Below are positions 56,387-63,998 of a DNA stretch of 64,000 nucleotides, piece by piece. The stretch's first letter is position 1. Each line of letters opens with the position of its first letter. The translations under genes and the position numbers were made by a program. Below the pieces are notes generated by a model. The model saw nothing but the letters and a program-made list of their open reading frames with translations, was not told the DNA's origin and searched no databases. The DNA comes from Erginobacter sp964587835. GTDB taxonomy: Bacteria; Auribacterota; Erginobacteria; Erginobacterales; Erginobacteraceae. The DNA is taken from assembly GCA_964587835.1 (NCBI GenBank), contig CAZPMN010000009.1:30349-94348 (forward strand). The letters are read 5' to 3'.

Positions 56387-57798
56387 CGCGAGAAGAGGGT
56401 GCGTCCGATCTCCCGGGCGGAATCCCAGAGCCACTGGACCTCCGCCGGACTCCGGATGGTGGAGAGAAGGTCGAGGATCTTGCGGGGCCGGAAGTAGAAT
56501 CGACGGAAGGCCTGGCGGTAAAAAAACTCCACGTCCGCGGCCCTGGTCCCGCCGATTTCGAAGAAGGCGCGGTTGCCGAAATACCCGGTCTCCAGGCCGT
56601 CTTTCACCTCAACCAGGAACTTCCCTTCCCGGGCGATCTCTTCGTAGAGCTCGGTATCCGGACAGGGAGTGGCGATGGCGAACTTGACCAGGTGGGGGTT
56701 GAGGCTGATGGCGAACCGCAGGGTTCTCTCCATCGTCTCCCGGGTGTCCCCGGGCAGTCCGATAATGAAGGCGCCCACCACCAGGATCCCCTCCTTCCGC
56801 AGGAGGCGGACGGCCCGAACCACCTGCTCCAGGCGGATCCCCTTGCCCGACCGGTCGAGTATCTCCTGCACCCCGGATTCGACCCCGACGGTGGTGCTGT
56901 AGACCCCGGCTCTCTTCAGCATCCGGGCGAAATCCGGGGTCACCTGGTCGACCCGGATACCGCTCAACAGGTTGACCGCCGGGGGGGAGGAAAGGGATTC
57001 GATCCCCTCGAGGATCCTGATCGCCCGGGATCGGTTCAGGGCGAAATTATCGTCAACCACGTTGATCTGCCTCACCCCGAAATCCCTCTGCAACCGTTCG
57101 ATCTCCGCCAGCACCCGTTCGGGTGAATGGGCCCGGTAGCGCCCGCCGAAGACGCTCCGGCTGCAGAAAGTGCACCGGAAGGGGCAACCGCGGCTGGTGG
57201 TGATCAATCCCCCCGGCCGGTAACGGTCCCGGCGGTGATAGAGCGGGCTGTCCTCCAGGCAGTCCCAGGCCGGGAACGGCAGCCGGTCAATATCGGAGAT
57301 TAGGTCCCGGGGGCGGTTCCTCTGCGGCCGGCCGTCCGGCCCCCGCCAGACCAGACCGTCGATATCCGCCCAGGTGCCGTCCCCCGTCTCCACTCGCCGG
57401 CAGATCTCCCCCATCGTCACCTCCCCCTCCCCCACCGCCACCGCGTCCGCCCGGCTCCGTTCCAGGCAGTGCTCCGGGGACGAGGACGGGAATGGTCCCC
57501 CCAGGATCAACGGGGTCTGGGGGAAGCGCCGCTTCAGCAGTTCCGCCAGCGGGGGCACCCCCCTCCAGTTCAGGATATGGGAGGATATCCCGATCAGGTC
57601 GGGGCGGAACCGTGCGGTTTCCTCCGCCGTGGCTTCCCCGGAGAGGCCCTGGATATCGGCGTCGATGATCCGGCAGGAATGTCCCGTTTCCCGGACCGCC
57701 GCCGCCAGGTAGAGGAGACCGAGCGGCTGGACGGTGGTGGCCCGGTTGACTCCCTGGTTTTCCGGGGATGAGGGTGCGATCAGGACCACGTTCATCAT
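56383..57798 (-). CDS. B12-binding-domain radical SAM protein
   Basis: A 471-residue protein. Cobalamin-type domain: TVQPLGLLYLAAAVRETGH, PLILGGPFPSSSPEHC, AVAVGEGEVTMGEI. Radical SAM core: TSRGCPFRCTFC (Cys205, Cys209, Cys212), INVVDDNFALNRSRA, TTVGVESGVQEILDRS and GAFIIGLPGDTRETMERT. The C-terminal AFRRFYFRPRKILDLLSTI motif is the clearest copy of the shared tail. It is coupled (ATGA) to the GT-C-like gene downstream and lies 6 bases after the stop of another B12-type gene, so three successive genes act as one unit. AGGT precedes the start. Confidence 0.9.
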   Translation of the reverse strand: MMNVVLIAPSSPENQGVNRATTVQPLGLLYLAAAVRETGHSCRIIDADIQGLSGEATAEETARFRPDLIGISSHILNWRGVPPLAELLKRRFPQTPLILGGPFPSSSPEHCLERSRADAVAVGEGEVTMGEICRRVETGDGTWADIDGLVWRGPDGRPQRNRPRDLISDIDRLPFPAWDCLEDSPLYHRRDRYRPGGLITTSRGCPFRCTFCSRSVFGGRYRAHSPERVLAEIERLQRDFGVRQINVVDDNFALNRSRAIRILEGIESLSSPPAVNLLSGIRVDQVTPDFARMLKRAGVYSTTVGVESGVQEILDRSGKGIRLEQVVRAVRLLRKEGILVVGAFIIGLPGDTRETMERTLRFAISLNPHLVKFAIATPCPDTELYEEIAREGKFLVEVKDGLETGYFGNRAFFEIGGTRAADVEFFYRQAFRRFYFRPRKILDLLSTIRSPAEVQWLWDSAREIGRTLFSR

Positions 57799-57804
57799 CT
57801 CGAC

Positions 57805-59208
57805 CTACCTGATGGCCAGCGCCGACGAGGCCAGGTTTTTGAATTCCTTCCAGGACCTCACCTTCCCGATCCTCCGGCCGATGTAGGCGGGGCGGTAGTA
57901 GTAACGCCGGAAGAACCTCCTCTGGAGGCGATCGAGGCTTTCCGGGTCGAATTCCGATCCGATCCCCGGCAATTCCTTGAGAATATCGGCGTTGCCCAGC
58001 GTGTACTCCCGCCAGTAATCTATCCCCCTCTCCTCCACCAGCTTCCGGTAAACCGGGGAAGGTGGCTGGGGGACCATCTTGTTGACCTGGATGAAGTCGC
58101 AGTCCAGCTCCAGGGCGAACTTGATCGTCTCCTCCACGTCTGCGCCGGTCTCCCCGGGAAAACCGATGATGAAGAAACCCAGGGTCGTTATCCCCTCCTC
58201 CTTCGTCCATCTCACCGCCCGGCGGATGGTCTCCAGGGGGATATCCCGGTTCATCCGTTTCAGCATCTGAGGGTTGCCGGACTCGATGCCGAAGTTGATC
58301 TTGGTCAATCCCGCCCGCTTCATCGAACGGAGAACTTCCCTGTCCACGTAATCCGGCCGGGCCCGGACCGACCAGTGGAATTTCAGTCCCCGGGAGAGGA
58401 TCAGCTCGCAGCTCTTTAGGACCCTCGAGCGGTTGAGGGTGAAGGTCTCGTCCTGGAAGAGGATCTCCCGGATCCCGAACCGGTTGACGCATTCGGCGAT
58501 CTCCTCGACGACGTGTTCCGGCGAACGGGCCTGGTAGCGGCCGGCGGGAACGTCGCAGTAGGCGCAGCCGAGGGGGCAGCCGAGGGCGGAGAGCATAATG
58601 GTGATCGGCCACTGCTGCGTCATCACCGTGGTGTAGCGGTCGTTGGGAAGGAGGTGCCGGGCCATAAAGGGGACGTCCTCCAGGGTCAGGATCTCCGGGC
58701 GGGCTCCCGTGGCCCGGTACTCCCCCCCTTCCCGGTAGCAGATTCCCCGGACCCGGGAGAGATCCCCTCCGGAGGCCAGGCACTCCAGCAGCTCCGGGAG
58801 GGTCTCCCAACCGTCGCCGATCACCCCGTAATCTATCTCGGGATGGGAGAGCACCTCCCGGGGGTAGATGCTCATCTGGAGTCCCCCGACGATGGAGGGG
58901 AGGCCGGTCCGCTCCTTGATCCCCTTGATCCAGGCCAGCGAGTTGAGGAAGTTCTGGGTGCAGAGGCTGTAACCGACCGCGGATGGTGCGAACTCCCGGA
59001 CCCGGCGGGCGGTCTCGTCCAGGCTCAGCCCCAGGGCGAAGGCATCGATGATCCCGACCTGGTAACCGGCTTTCTCCAGGTAGGCGGCGAGATAAGCGAT
59101 CGAGGTATGGGGCAGAACGTAAGCGCTCGAGGTATACTGCCGGGCCACCCGCTTGGTGTAAATCTGCTCGGTAACCGCCATCGGGGGGTTGATAAACAGT
59201 ATCCGCAT
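57805..59208 (-). CDS. B12-binding-domain radical SAM protein
   Basis: A 467-residue protein. Cobalamin-type domain: LPHTSIAYLAAYLEKAGYQV, LPSIVGGLQMSIYPREVL, YGVIGDGWETLPEL (Asp-Gly-Trp where most have GEGEE). Radical SAM core: LSALGCPLGCAYC (Cys211, Cys215, Cys218), ILFQDETFTLNRSRV, INFGIESGNPQMLKRM and GFFIIGFPGETGADVEET. The C-terminus has FFRRYYYRPAYIGRRIGKV, a variant of the shared motif. The ATG at 59208 begins at the conserved strand; the open frame up to 59424 reads into the divergent control region and is rejected. It heads the minus-strand series 59208 to 54371. Confidence 0.9.
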   Translation of the reverse strand: MRILFINPPMAVTEQIYTKRVARQYTSSAYVLPHTSIAYLAAYLEKAGYQVGIIDAFALGLSLDETARRVREFAPSAVGYSLCTQNFLNSLAWIKGIKERTGLPSIVGGLQMSIYPREVLSHPEIDYGVIGDGWETLPELLECLASGGDLSRVRGICYREGGEYRATGARPEILTLEDVPFMARHLLPNDRYTTVMTQQWPITIMLSALGCPLGCAYCDVPAGRYQARSPEHVVEEIAECVNRFGIREILFQDETFTLNRSRVLKSCELILSRGLKFHWSVRARPDYVDREVLRSMKRAGLTKINFGIESGNPQMLKRMNRDIPLETIRRAVRWTKEEGITTLGFFIIGFPGETGADVEETIKFALELDCDFIQVNKMVPQPPSPVYRKLVEERGIDYWREYTLGNADILKELPGIGSEFDPESLDRLQRRFFRRYYYRPAYIGRRIGKVRSWKEFKNLASSALAIR

Positions 59209-59250
59209 ATCGGTCCGGTTCCCCGTGTTGTTTCCGCGAAAATATGCTGA

Positions 59251-59279
59251 TTGAACTCTCGAAGGCGGCTTGCTATGCT
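59251..59279 (+). promoter_or_regulatory. Putative sigma-70 promoter for the GT-C/radical SAM pair
   Basis: TTGAAC (59251-59256), a 17-base spacer and TATGCT (59274-59279). The start would be near 59286, leaving a leader of about 59 bases before the ATG at 59345 and excluding the earlier in-frame ATG at 59270. Confidence 0.6.
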
Positions 59280-59344
59280 TCATTTTCCTTTCCAGGGCCT
59301 TCCGGCAAGAACTGCGGATCGTGACGGAGCATCGGTTAATTATT

Positions 59345-60721
59345 ATGGCCGACCGAAAAAAAACAATACATATTTTGCCCCTCGCCCTCCTGGTCCTGGT
59401 AACCGTCCTCTCTTCCTCGCCCACTGTTCACTTCGGTTATCTCCTCGAGGACTACAAGTACCTGCGTCCTTATTCCCTGCCGGAGATCGCCAGGACTTTT
59501 TATTCCCACTGGGATCCTTTGGAGATCGAGACCAAGGGTTATCGTCCTCTCCACGCCGTCCAGTACGGCTTTTTCTACTGTGTTTTCGGCGGCGACCCGG
59601 TCGTCAACCACATTTTCCAGATCGCGCTCTTCACGGCGGGGGTATTGTTGATCTACGTTATGGTCCTCCGCTACACTGCGGGAACAACCGCGGCCTTCTG
59701 GACCGCCCTGGTCTATCCCTGCCTGGCGACTACGGCCTGGCACGTCACCCACTTCTGCAACCGGCAGCATCTTCTCATCATCGTCTTCCTGGCGGTCGCC
59801 GTTATCTTCTACGATAAGTTCCTGCTCCGGCGTTCCCGGCTCGCCTGGCTGGTCAGCTGGCTTGCCGCCATCCTCGCCCTTCTGACCAAGGAGTCCGCGG
59901 CCGCCGGGCCTCTGATCCTCTTTCTTTACGCCACAGTCATCCGGAGAAAATCGATCCGTTCCCAGTTGAAACCGCTGGCCCCCTATTTCCTCGCCCTGGC
60001 CCTCTTTATCGTGATCCGGGCTATTATCCTGAAGGATGTTCCGGCCTCCAACCCCGATCCCCCGCCCCTCGATCTCCATCCCGCCAACGTGATCTCCGTC
60101 TATTACCGGGCGCTCCGCGGCAGCTTCATCCAGACCCAGGGGATTCACGATCCGAAAAATGATTTCCCGATGTACGACCTCGGCCTGAAGACGACCCGTG
60201 ATTATACCGGCCTGGCCGCCTTCCTCGGCTTCTTTGCCGCGGGAATCTTCCTCCTCCTGCGGCGAAGCTCGCAAACAGAGAAAAGAGGCTTTATCTTCGG
60301 ACTGGGTTTCCTGCTGATAACCAACATCCTGGTCACCGCCTGGTACCGCACCAACCGGTTGTTTCTCAACTCCATCGGTGTCGCCCTGATGGCCGGGATA
60401 CTGGTCTCCGTGATCCTGAAAACCTTGACGAACAGGAAAAACCCGCTGGAGAGGGCGGCCGGGGCTCTGGCAGGGTGCTCTTTCCTCCTTTACCTGTCGC
60501 TCAACATAGCGGTCTACTATGAAATCCAGTGGGCCCAGCGCCCCGATGGATTCATCGCCCTGACCTGGGATCGGTGGGACTACGAAGAATACTTTGAGCG
60601 GCTCGACGACAGGGGGGTGAGGATTATCACCGGCGATCAGATGAGGTATTTCCAGGAGAAATTGCGCTGGACGGGAAGAGCGGAATGGGCGGACGAACTC
60701 GAGAATACGATAGCCCGGTAA
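59345..60721 (+). CDS. GT-C-like multi-pass membrane protein (TMTC/PMT-like)
   Basis: A 458-residue membrane protein with about ten to eleven segments. The first outer loop (FGYLLEDYKYLRPYSLPEI) holds the acidic pair of GT-C enzymes; HVTHFCNRQHLLIIVFLA and ILALLTKESAAAGPLILF match the conserved N-R and K-E segments of TMTC/PMT-like proteins. A short soluble tail follows (YFERLDDRGVRIITGDQM). The ATG at 59345 is chosen over 59270 because of the promoter position. The 3' end overlaps the next radical SAM gene by 37 bases, a strong sign of translational coupling. Confidence 0.8.
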   Translation: MADRKKTIHILPLALLVLVTVLSSSPTVHFGYLLEDYKYLRPYSLPEIARTFYSHWDPLEIETKGYRPLHAVQYGFFYCVFGGDPVVNHIFQIALFTAGVLLIYVMVLRYTAGTTAAFWTALVYPCLATTAWHVTHFCNRQHLLIIVFLAVAVIFYDKFLLRRSRLAWLVSWLAAILALLTKESAAAGPLILFLYATVIRRKSIRSQLKPLAPYFLALALFIVIRAIILKDVPASNPDPPPLDLHPANVISVYYRALRGSFIQTQGIHDPKNDFPMYDLGLKTTRDYTGLAAFLGFFAAGIFLLLRRSSQTEKRGFIFGLGFLLITNILVTAWYRTNRLFLNSIGVALMAGILVSVILKTLTNRKNPLERAAGALAGCSFLLYLSLNIAVYYEIQWAQRPDGFIALTWDRWDYEEYFERLDDRGVRIITGDQMRYFQEKLRWTGRAEWADELENTIAR

Positions 60722-62211
60722 CGGCCGAAAAGGCCAGGATCACCCTGATCTCGCCTTATCCCGATTTCCGGGCCTACGGGATAAGGAGCCTCTCCACCTT
60801 CCTCCGGCGGAGAGGGATCGCCGTCTCCACCATCTACCTGATGCACTCCTACTCGACCCCCTACCCCGGGGCCGTCCTCGATCAGTTGATGCCCCTACTC
60901 GAAGGTTCCGACCTGGTCGGCATCTCCGTGATGTCTAACTACTTTATGAACTGCGCCCAGTTAACCGGGGAGATCAAGAAGAGGTTCTCCTTCCCCGTGG
61001 TCTGGGGAGGGGTACACGCGACGGTCGCCCCGGAAGAATGCCTCGACCACTGCGATATCGCGGTCAGGGGCGAGGGGGAAGAGACGCTGCGGGAACTGAT
61101 TTCAGCCGTTAAATCCGGGGGAAAGATCTCCGGCATCCGGGGAACCGTCATCAGGCGGGACGGGAAAATAGTCTCCAACGAACTGCGTCCCTTGCTGGCG
61201 GAGGAGGATCTGCCCGTCGTTGACAACGACTTCTCTTCTGATTACGTTCTCCGGCCGGAAGGCAAAATCGCGAGTATCGACTCGAAAACCCTGAAAAGAT
61301 TCGTCACCCGCGACTATATGACCCTGACTTCCTTCGGCTGTCCCTTCAGCTGCAGTTACTGCATCAATAACAAGCTGAATAAGATTTACGGGCGGCGGGT
61401 CAGATTCCGGAAGATAGACGACGTGATCGGGGAACTGGCGGCGGCCAGGCAGAGGATGCCCTTCATCAGGCACGTAACCTTCGATGACGATGCCTTCATC
61501 CAGAGGAACATCGAAGAACTCAAGGAGTTCGCCGCGAAATACCGGGAACGGATCAAACTGCCGTTCTTCGTCTCGGGGGTCAACCCGCTCCTGGTCCGCG
61601 AGGAGAAGATCAGGATACTGGTTGAAGCCGGGATGAACCGGATCAAAATGGGGATACAGTCGGGGAGCGAGACCGCGAAACTGATCTACCACCGGAGGGT
61701 TTCCAACGAGCGGATCATCGCCTCGGCCAGGATCATAAACAAATTCCGGAAGCGGTTGACCCTGACCGGATACGACCTGATCCTGGATAACCCCTTCGAG
61801 TCGAAGCGGGACGTCATCCAGACGATAAACCTGCTCTCCCGGCTGCCCGCTCCCTACACCCTCAACCTCACGTCACTGACTTTTTACCCGGGGACGGACA
61901 TCTACGAGAAGGGCCGGCAGGCCGGGTACGTGAGGGACAACGTCAGGGATGTCTACCAGAAGCTCTACCACGGGCCGGCGAACAACTACCTGAATTTCAT
62001 CATCGTCCTCTTCGCCATCTGCAAAATACCGGCCTGGATCTTGGGAATCCTCCTGAACAGGAAAATCACCGACCGGGAGATAATCATCCCGCCCGGGATA
62101 TTCCGGCTCTTCATCCTGATCGGTTTCGCCCGCCGGGGAGTGGATTTCCTGGTGAAGGGCGATCCCCACACGTTCTTCCGGCTGGTTAGATATAACCCGC
62201 TGGCGCCTTAG
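60685..62211 (+). CDS. B12-binding-domain radical SAM protein
   Basis: A 508-residue protein, the most divergent of the set. Cobalamin-type domain: YGIRSLSTFLRRRGIAV, PVVWGGVHATVAPEECL, IAVRGEGEETL. Radical SAM core: TSFGCPFSCSYC (Cys219, Cys223, Cys226), VTFDDDAFIQRNIEE, IKMGIQSGSETAKL and YDLILDNPFESKRDV. The last 70 residues include a hydrophobic stretch (LNFIIVLFAICKIPAWILGI) that may dip into the membrane. It overlaps the GT-C-like gene by 37 bases; no other start fits the conserved N-terminus. The stop overlaps the convergent GT2 stop by four bases. Confidence 0.88.
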   Translation: MGGRTREYDSPVTAEKARITLISPYPDFRAYGIRSLSTFLRRRGIAVSTIYLMHSYSTPYPGAVLDQLMPLLEGSDLVGISVMSNYFMNCAQLTGEIKKRFSFPVVWGGVHATVAPEECLDHCDIAVRGEGEETLRELISAVKSGGKISGIRGTVIRRDGKIVSNELRPLLAEEDLPVVDNDFSSDYVLRPEGKIASIDSKTLKRFVTRDYMTLTSFGCPFSCSYCINNKLNKIYGRRVRFRKIDDVIGELAAARQRMPFIRHVTFDDDAFIQRNIEELKEFAAKYRERIKLPFFVSGVNPLLVREEKIRILVEAGMNRIKMGIQSGSETAKLIYHRRVSNERIIASARIINKFRKRLTLTGYDLILDNPFESKRDVIQTINLLSRLPAPYTLNLTSLTFYPGTDIYEKGRQAGYVRDNVRDVYQKLYHGPANNYLNFIIVLFAICKIPAWILGILLNRKITDREIIIPPGIFRLFILIGFARRGVDFLVKGDPHTFFRLVRYNPLAP

Positions 62212-62969
62212 CTCCGGGCGCGGCCGGCCTCTTCCCTGAGCCGGGCCAACTCCCCTCTCAGGCGGGGAAAAGAACGGAGCACGTGGACCACCACCCGCGG
62301 GATCTTCTCCGGCGGCATCCCCCGGGATATCCCCTCCCTCCACGAGTAAGACACCGGGACTTCCTGCAGGCGCGCTCCCTTGGCCAGCATCCGCAGGGTC
62401 AACTCCGTGGCGACCATCTCCCGGAGAATGAGCGGGGAGGAGACGATCTCCTGGATGATCCGCCTCCGGAAGAAACGGAAACCGCTGTCGATGTCGTGCA
62501 CCGGGACCCGGAAATAGATCCTCACCAGGAGATTGAAACCCCAGGTCAGGAAGCGGCGATAGACCTGGTCCCCCCGCTTGATCTTGAAGCCTATGATCAG
62601 ATCGGACCGGTCCCGGAATCGCTCCAGCTTCCAGAAATCGTCCGGGTTGAACTGCCCCCCGGTATCACAGAAGCAGATCCATTCCCGGGAAGGCAGCTCC
62701 AGGGCGTCGAGAAAAGCCCGGATATAACCTTTTCGTTCCTTCCCCTGCACCAGTTTGATCGGGAGCTCCTCGGCCAGCGACCGGAGGATCTCGCTGGTGC
62801 CGTCCCGGCTGCCGTCTTCGGTGACGATGACTTCCGATCCCGGCAACTGCTGCGCGATCCGGGAGAAAGCCCGCACTTCCCGCTCGATGGTGGCGGCCTC
62901 GTTATGGGCGATCAGGATGATCGAGACCGGGGCCGGGTGCGCGGCATTAGTTCTGATTTCAGGGGACAT
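62208..62969 (-). CDS. GT2 glycosyltransferase
   Basis: A 253-residue GT-A enzyme: VSIILIAHNEAATIEREVRAF, EVIVTEDGSRDGTSEILRSL (donor Asp), ICFCDTGGQFNPDDFWKL, where D-T-G replaces the usual D-x-D, and VHDIDSGFRFFRRRIIQEI, as in polyprenyl-phosphate sugar synthases. The altered metal site may change the donor or lower activity. AGGA lies just before the ATG at 62969. It is convergent with the radical SAM gene, sharing a four-base stop overlap. A palindromic repeat separates it from the transaldolase gene upstream. Confidence 0.86.
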   Translation of the reverse strand: MSPEIRTNAAHPAPVSIILIAHNEAATIEREVRAFSRIAQQLPGSEVIVTEDGSRDGTSEILRSLAEELPIKLVQGKERKGYIRAFLDALELPSREWICFCDTGGQFNPDDFWKLERFRDRSDLIIGFKIKRGDQVYRRFLTWGFNLLVRIYFRVPVHDIDSGFRFFRRRIIQEIVSSPLILREMVATELTLRMLAKGARLQEVPVSYSWREGISRGMPPEKIPRVVVHVLRSFPRLRGELARLREEAGRARS

Positions 62970-63009
62970 ATCCTACGACGCGGTTTGAGGTTGATGGAGT
63001 CAGGGGTAT

Positions 63010-63085
63010 CGGTGAGCAGTAAGCAGTGAGCGGTGAGCAGTGCCGGGATTTGACCGCTTACTGCTTACCGCTTACTGCCTCACCG
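63010..63085. repeat. Palindromic element at the 3' end of the transaldolase gene
   Basis: Two arms (63010-63041 and 63052-63085) of AGTGAGCAGT / CCGCTTACTGC units are imperfect reverse complements with about 10 bases between. One arm lies inside the transaldolase gene and supplies its last codons and stop. The hairpin could also act as a terminator for that gene. Confidence 0.82.
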
Positions 63086-63756
63086 GTCCTTCCGGCGTCT
63101 TCCAGAAAGGTCCGCACCGTCTCCTTGCTGTAGGGATGGACGATCATCTTCTCCACCAGCTTCGGGGTGACGGTGACAATATGGGCGCCCGCCTCCAGCC
63201 ACTCGACCACGTTGAGCGCTTCCCGGGAGGACCCGATGATGATCTTCGCCTTCAGTTCTTGCGCCTCGAGGACTTCCCGCAGCTTGACGATCTCCTCGAT
63301 GCAATTGTACCCCATATCATTGATCCTCCCCCCGAAGAGGGAGACGTAGGTGGCTCCGGCCAGGGCCGCCAGCAAACCCTGCTGGGCGCTCATCATCGCG
63401 GTGACGTTAACCCGGATGTTCTCTTTCCGCTCCAGCTGATTGACCACTTCCAGGTTATCGAGCTCCCCCTCCGGACCGTGGATGGTGATCTTGACGTTGA
63501 TGTTTTTTGCCCAGCCGGCGAACTCCCGGGCCTGGCGGAGCATCTCTTCCCGGTCGTTGGTGGTCACCTCCACGGAGAGCGGGAGGGGGTCGATCAGCCG
63601 GGCGATCTCGATCTGGCGATCCTTGAGCTCCTTCATCCCGCCCCGGAACCCGCCCTTCATCAGGATCGTCGGGTTGGTCGTCACCCCCCGGATGACCCCC
63701 ATCCGCATAAACCGGCGTATTTCATCAACATTCCCCGTGTCTAAAAAAATGGCCAT
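63058..63756 (-). CDS. Transaldolase / fructose-6-phosphate aldolase-like (TalC type)
   Basis: A 232-residue protein of the small transaldolase group: MAIFLDTGNVDEIRRF, GVTTNPTILMKGG, and NVKITIHGPEG near residue 86, where the Lys is the likely Schiff-base residue; then INVTAMMSAQQGLLA-like NVTAMMSAQQ, ATYVSLFGGRINDMGY and IIIGSSREALNVVEW. The pentose-phosphate enzyme transfers a dihydroxyacetone unit. The last seven residues (EAVSGKQ) and the stop are encoded by the palindromic repeat, so the natural C-terminus has been replaced. It stands alone on the minus strand, and no promoter is clear upstream. Confidence 0.88.
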   Translation of the reverse strand: MAIFLDTGNVDEIRRFMRMGVIRGVTTNPTILMKGGFRGGMKELKDRQIEIARLIDPLPLSVEVTTNDREEMLRQAREFAGWAKNINVKITIHGPEGELDNLEVVNQLERKENIRVNVTAMMSAQQGLLAALAGATYVSLFGGRINDMGYNCIEEIVKLREVLEAQELKAKIIIGSSREALNVVEWLEAGAHIVTVTPKLVEKMIVHPYSKETVRTFLEDAGRTGEAVSGKQ

Positions 63757-63800
63757 AATTCACCCCTTAGCTTTATTGAGGCTGTTCGGTAGATGATGTG

Positions 63801-63891
63801 GCACCCCGTTGGGGTGCCGGGAGTTGTTCTTACTTCTTTTGGCAACCCGGGGCGATGCCCAGGGCTATGATGTGGGACGCCGTTGGCGTCC
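63801..63891. repeat. Second, shorter array of three-base-loop hairpins
   Basis: GCACCCC-GTT-GGGGTGC (63801-63817), CCCGGGGC-GAT-GCCCAGGG with one mismatch (63846-63864) and GGACGCC-GTT-GGCGTCC (63875-63891). The CTATGA between the second and third also occurs after the matching hairpin at 23296. It is the same family as the array at 23251-23515. Confidence 0.85.
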
Positions 63892-63947
63892 TCTTTTACC
63901 CCAGCGGAGGAGGTCCGACAAACCCCGAATTGTCATCGCGAGGAGCT

Positions 63948-63998
63948 TAACCCGAATTATTCACGAAAAATGCGATTTTTCGTGAATAATTCGGGTTA
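63948..63998. repeat. Perfect 24-bp hairpin with GCG loop
   Basis: Arms 63948-63971 and 63975-63998 are perfect reverse complements. The arm contains CCCGAATTATTCACGAAA. It may be a mobile-element end, a cruciform or, if the contig stops here, an assembly foldback. Confidence 0.9.

Noticed and set aside
57287..58810. A 507-codon minus-strand frame across two radical SAM genes
   Set aside because: Proline-, glycine- and arginine-rich shifted frame spanning two real genes with intact catalytic motifs.
63010..63085. CRISPR array suspected from repeated short units at this and similar places
   Set aside because: Units are 7-10 bases, contiguous and palindromic, with no regularly spaced unique spacers and no cas genes.
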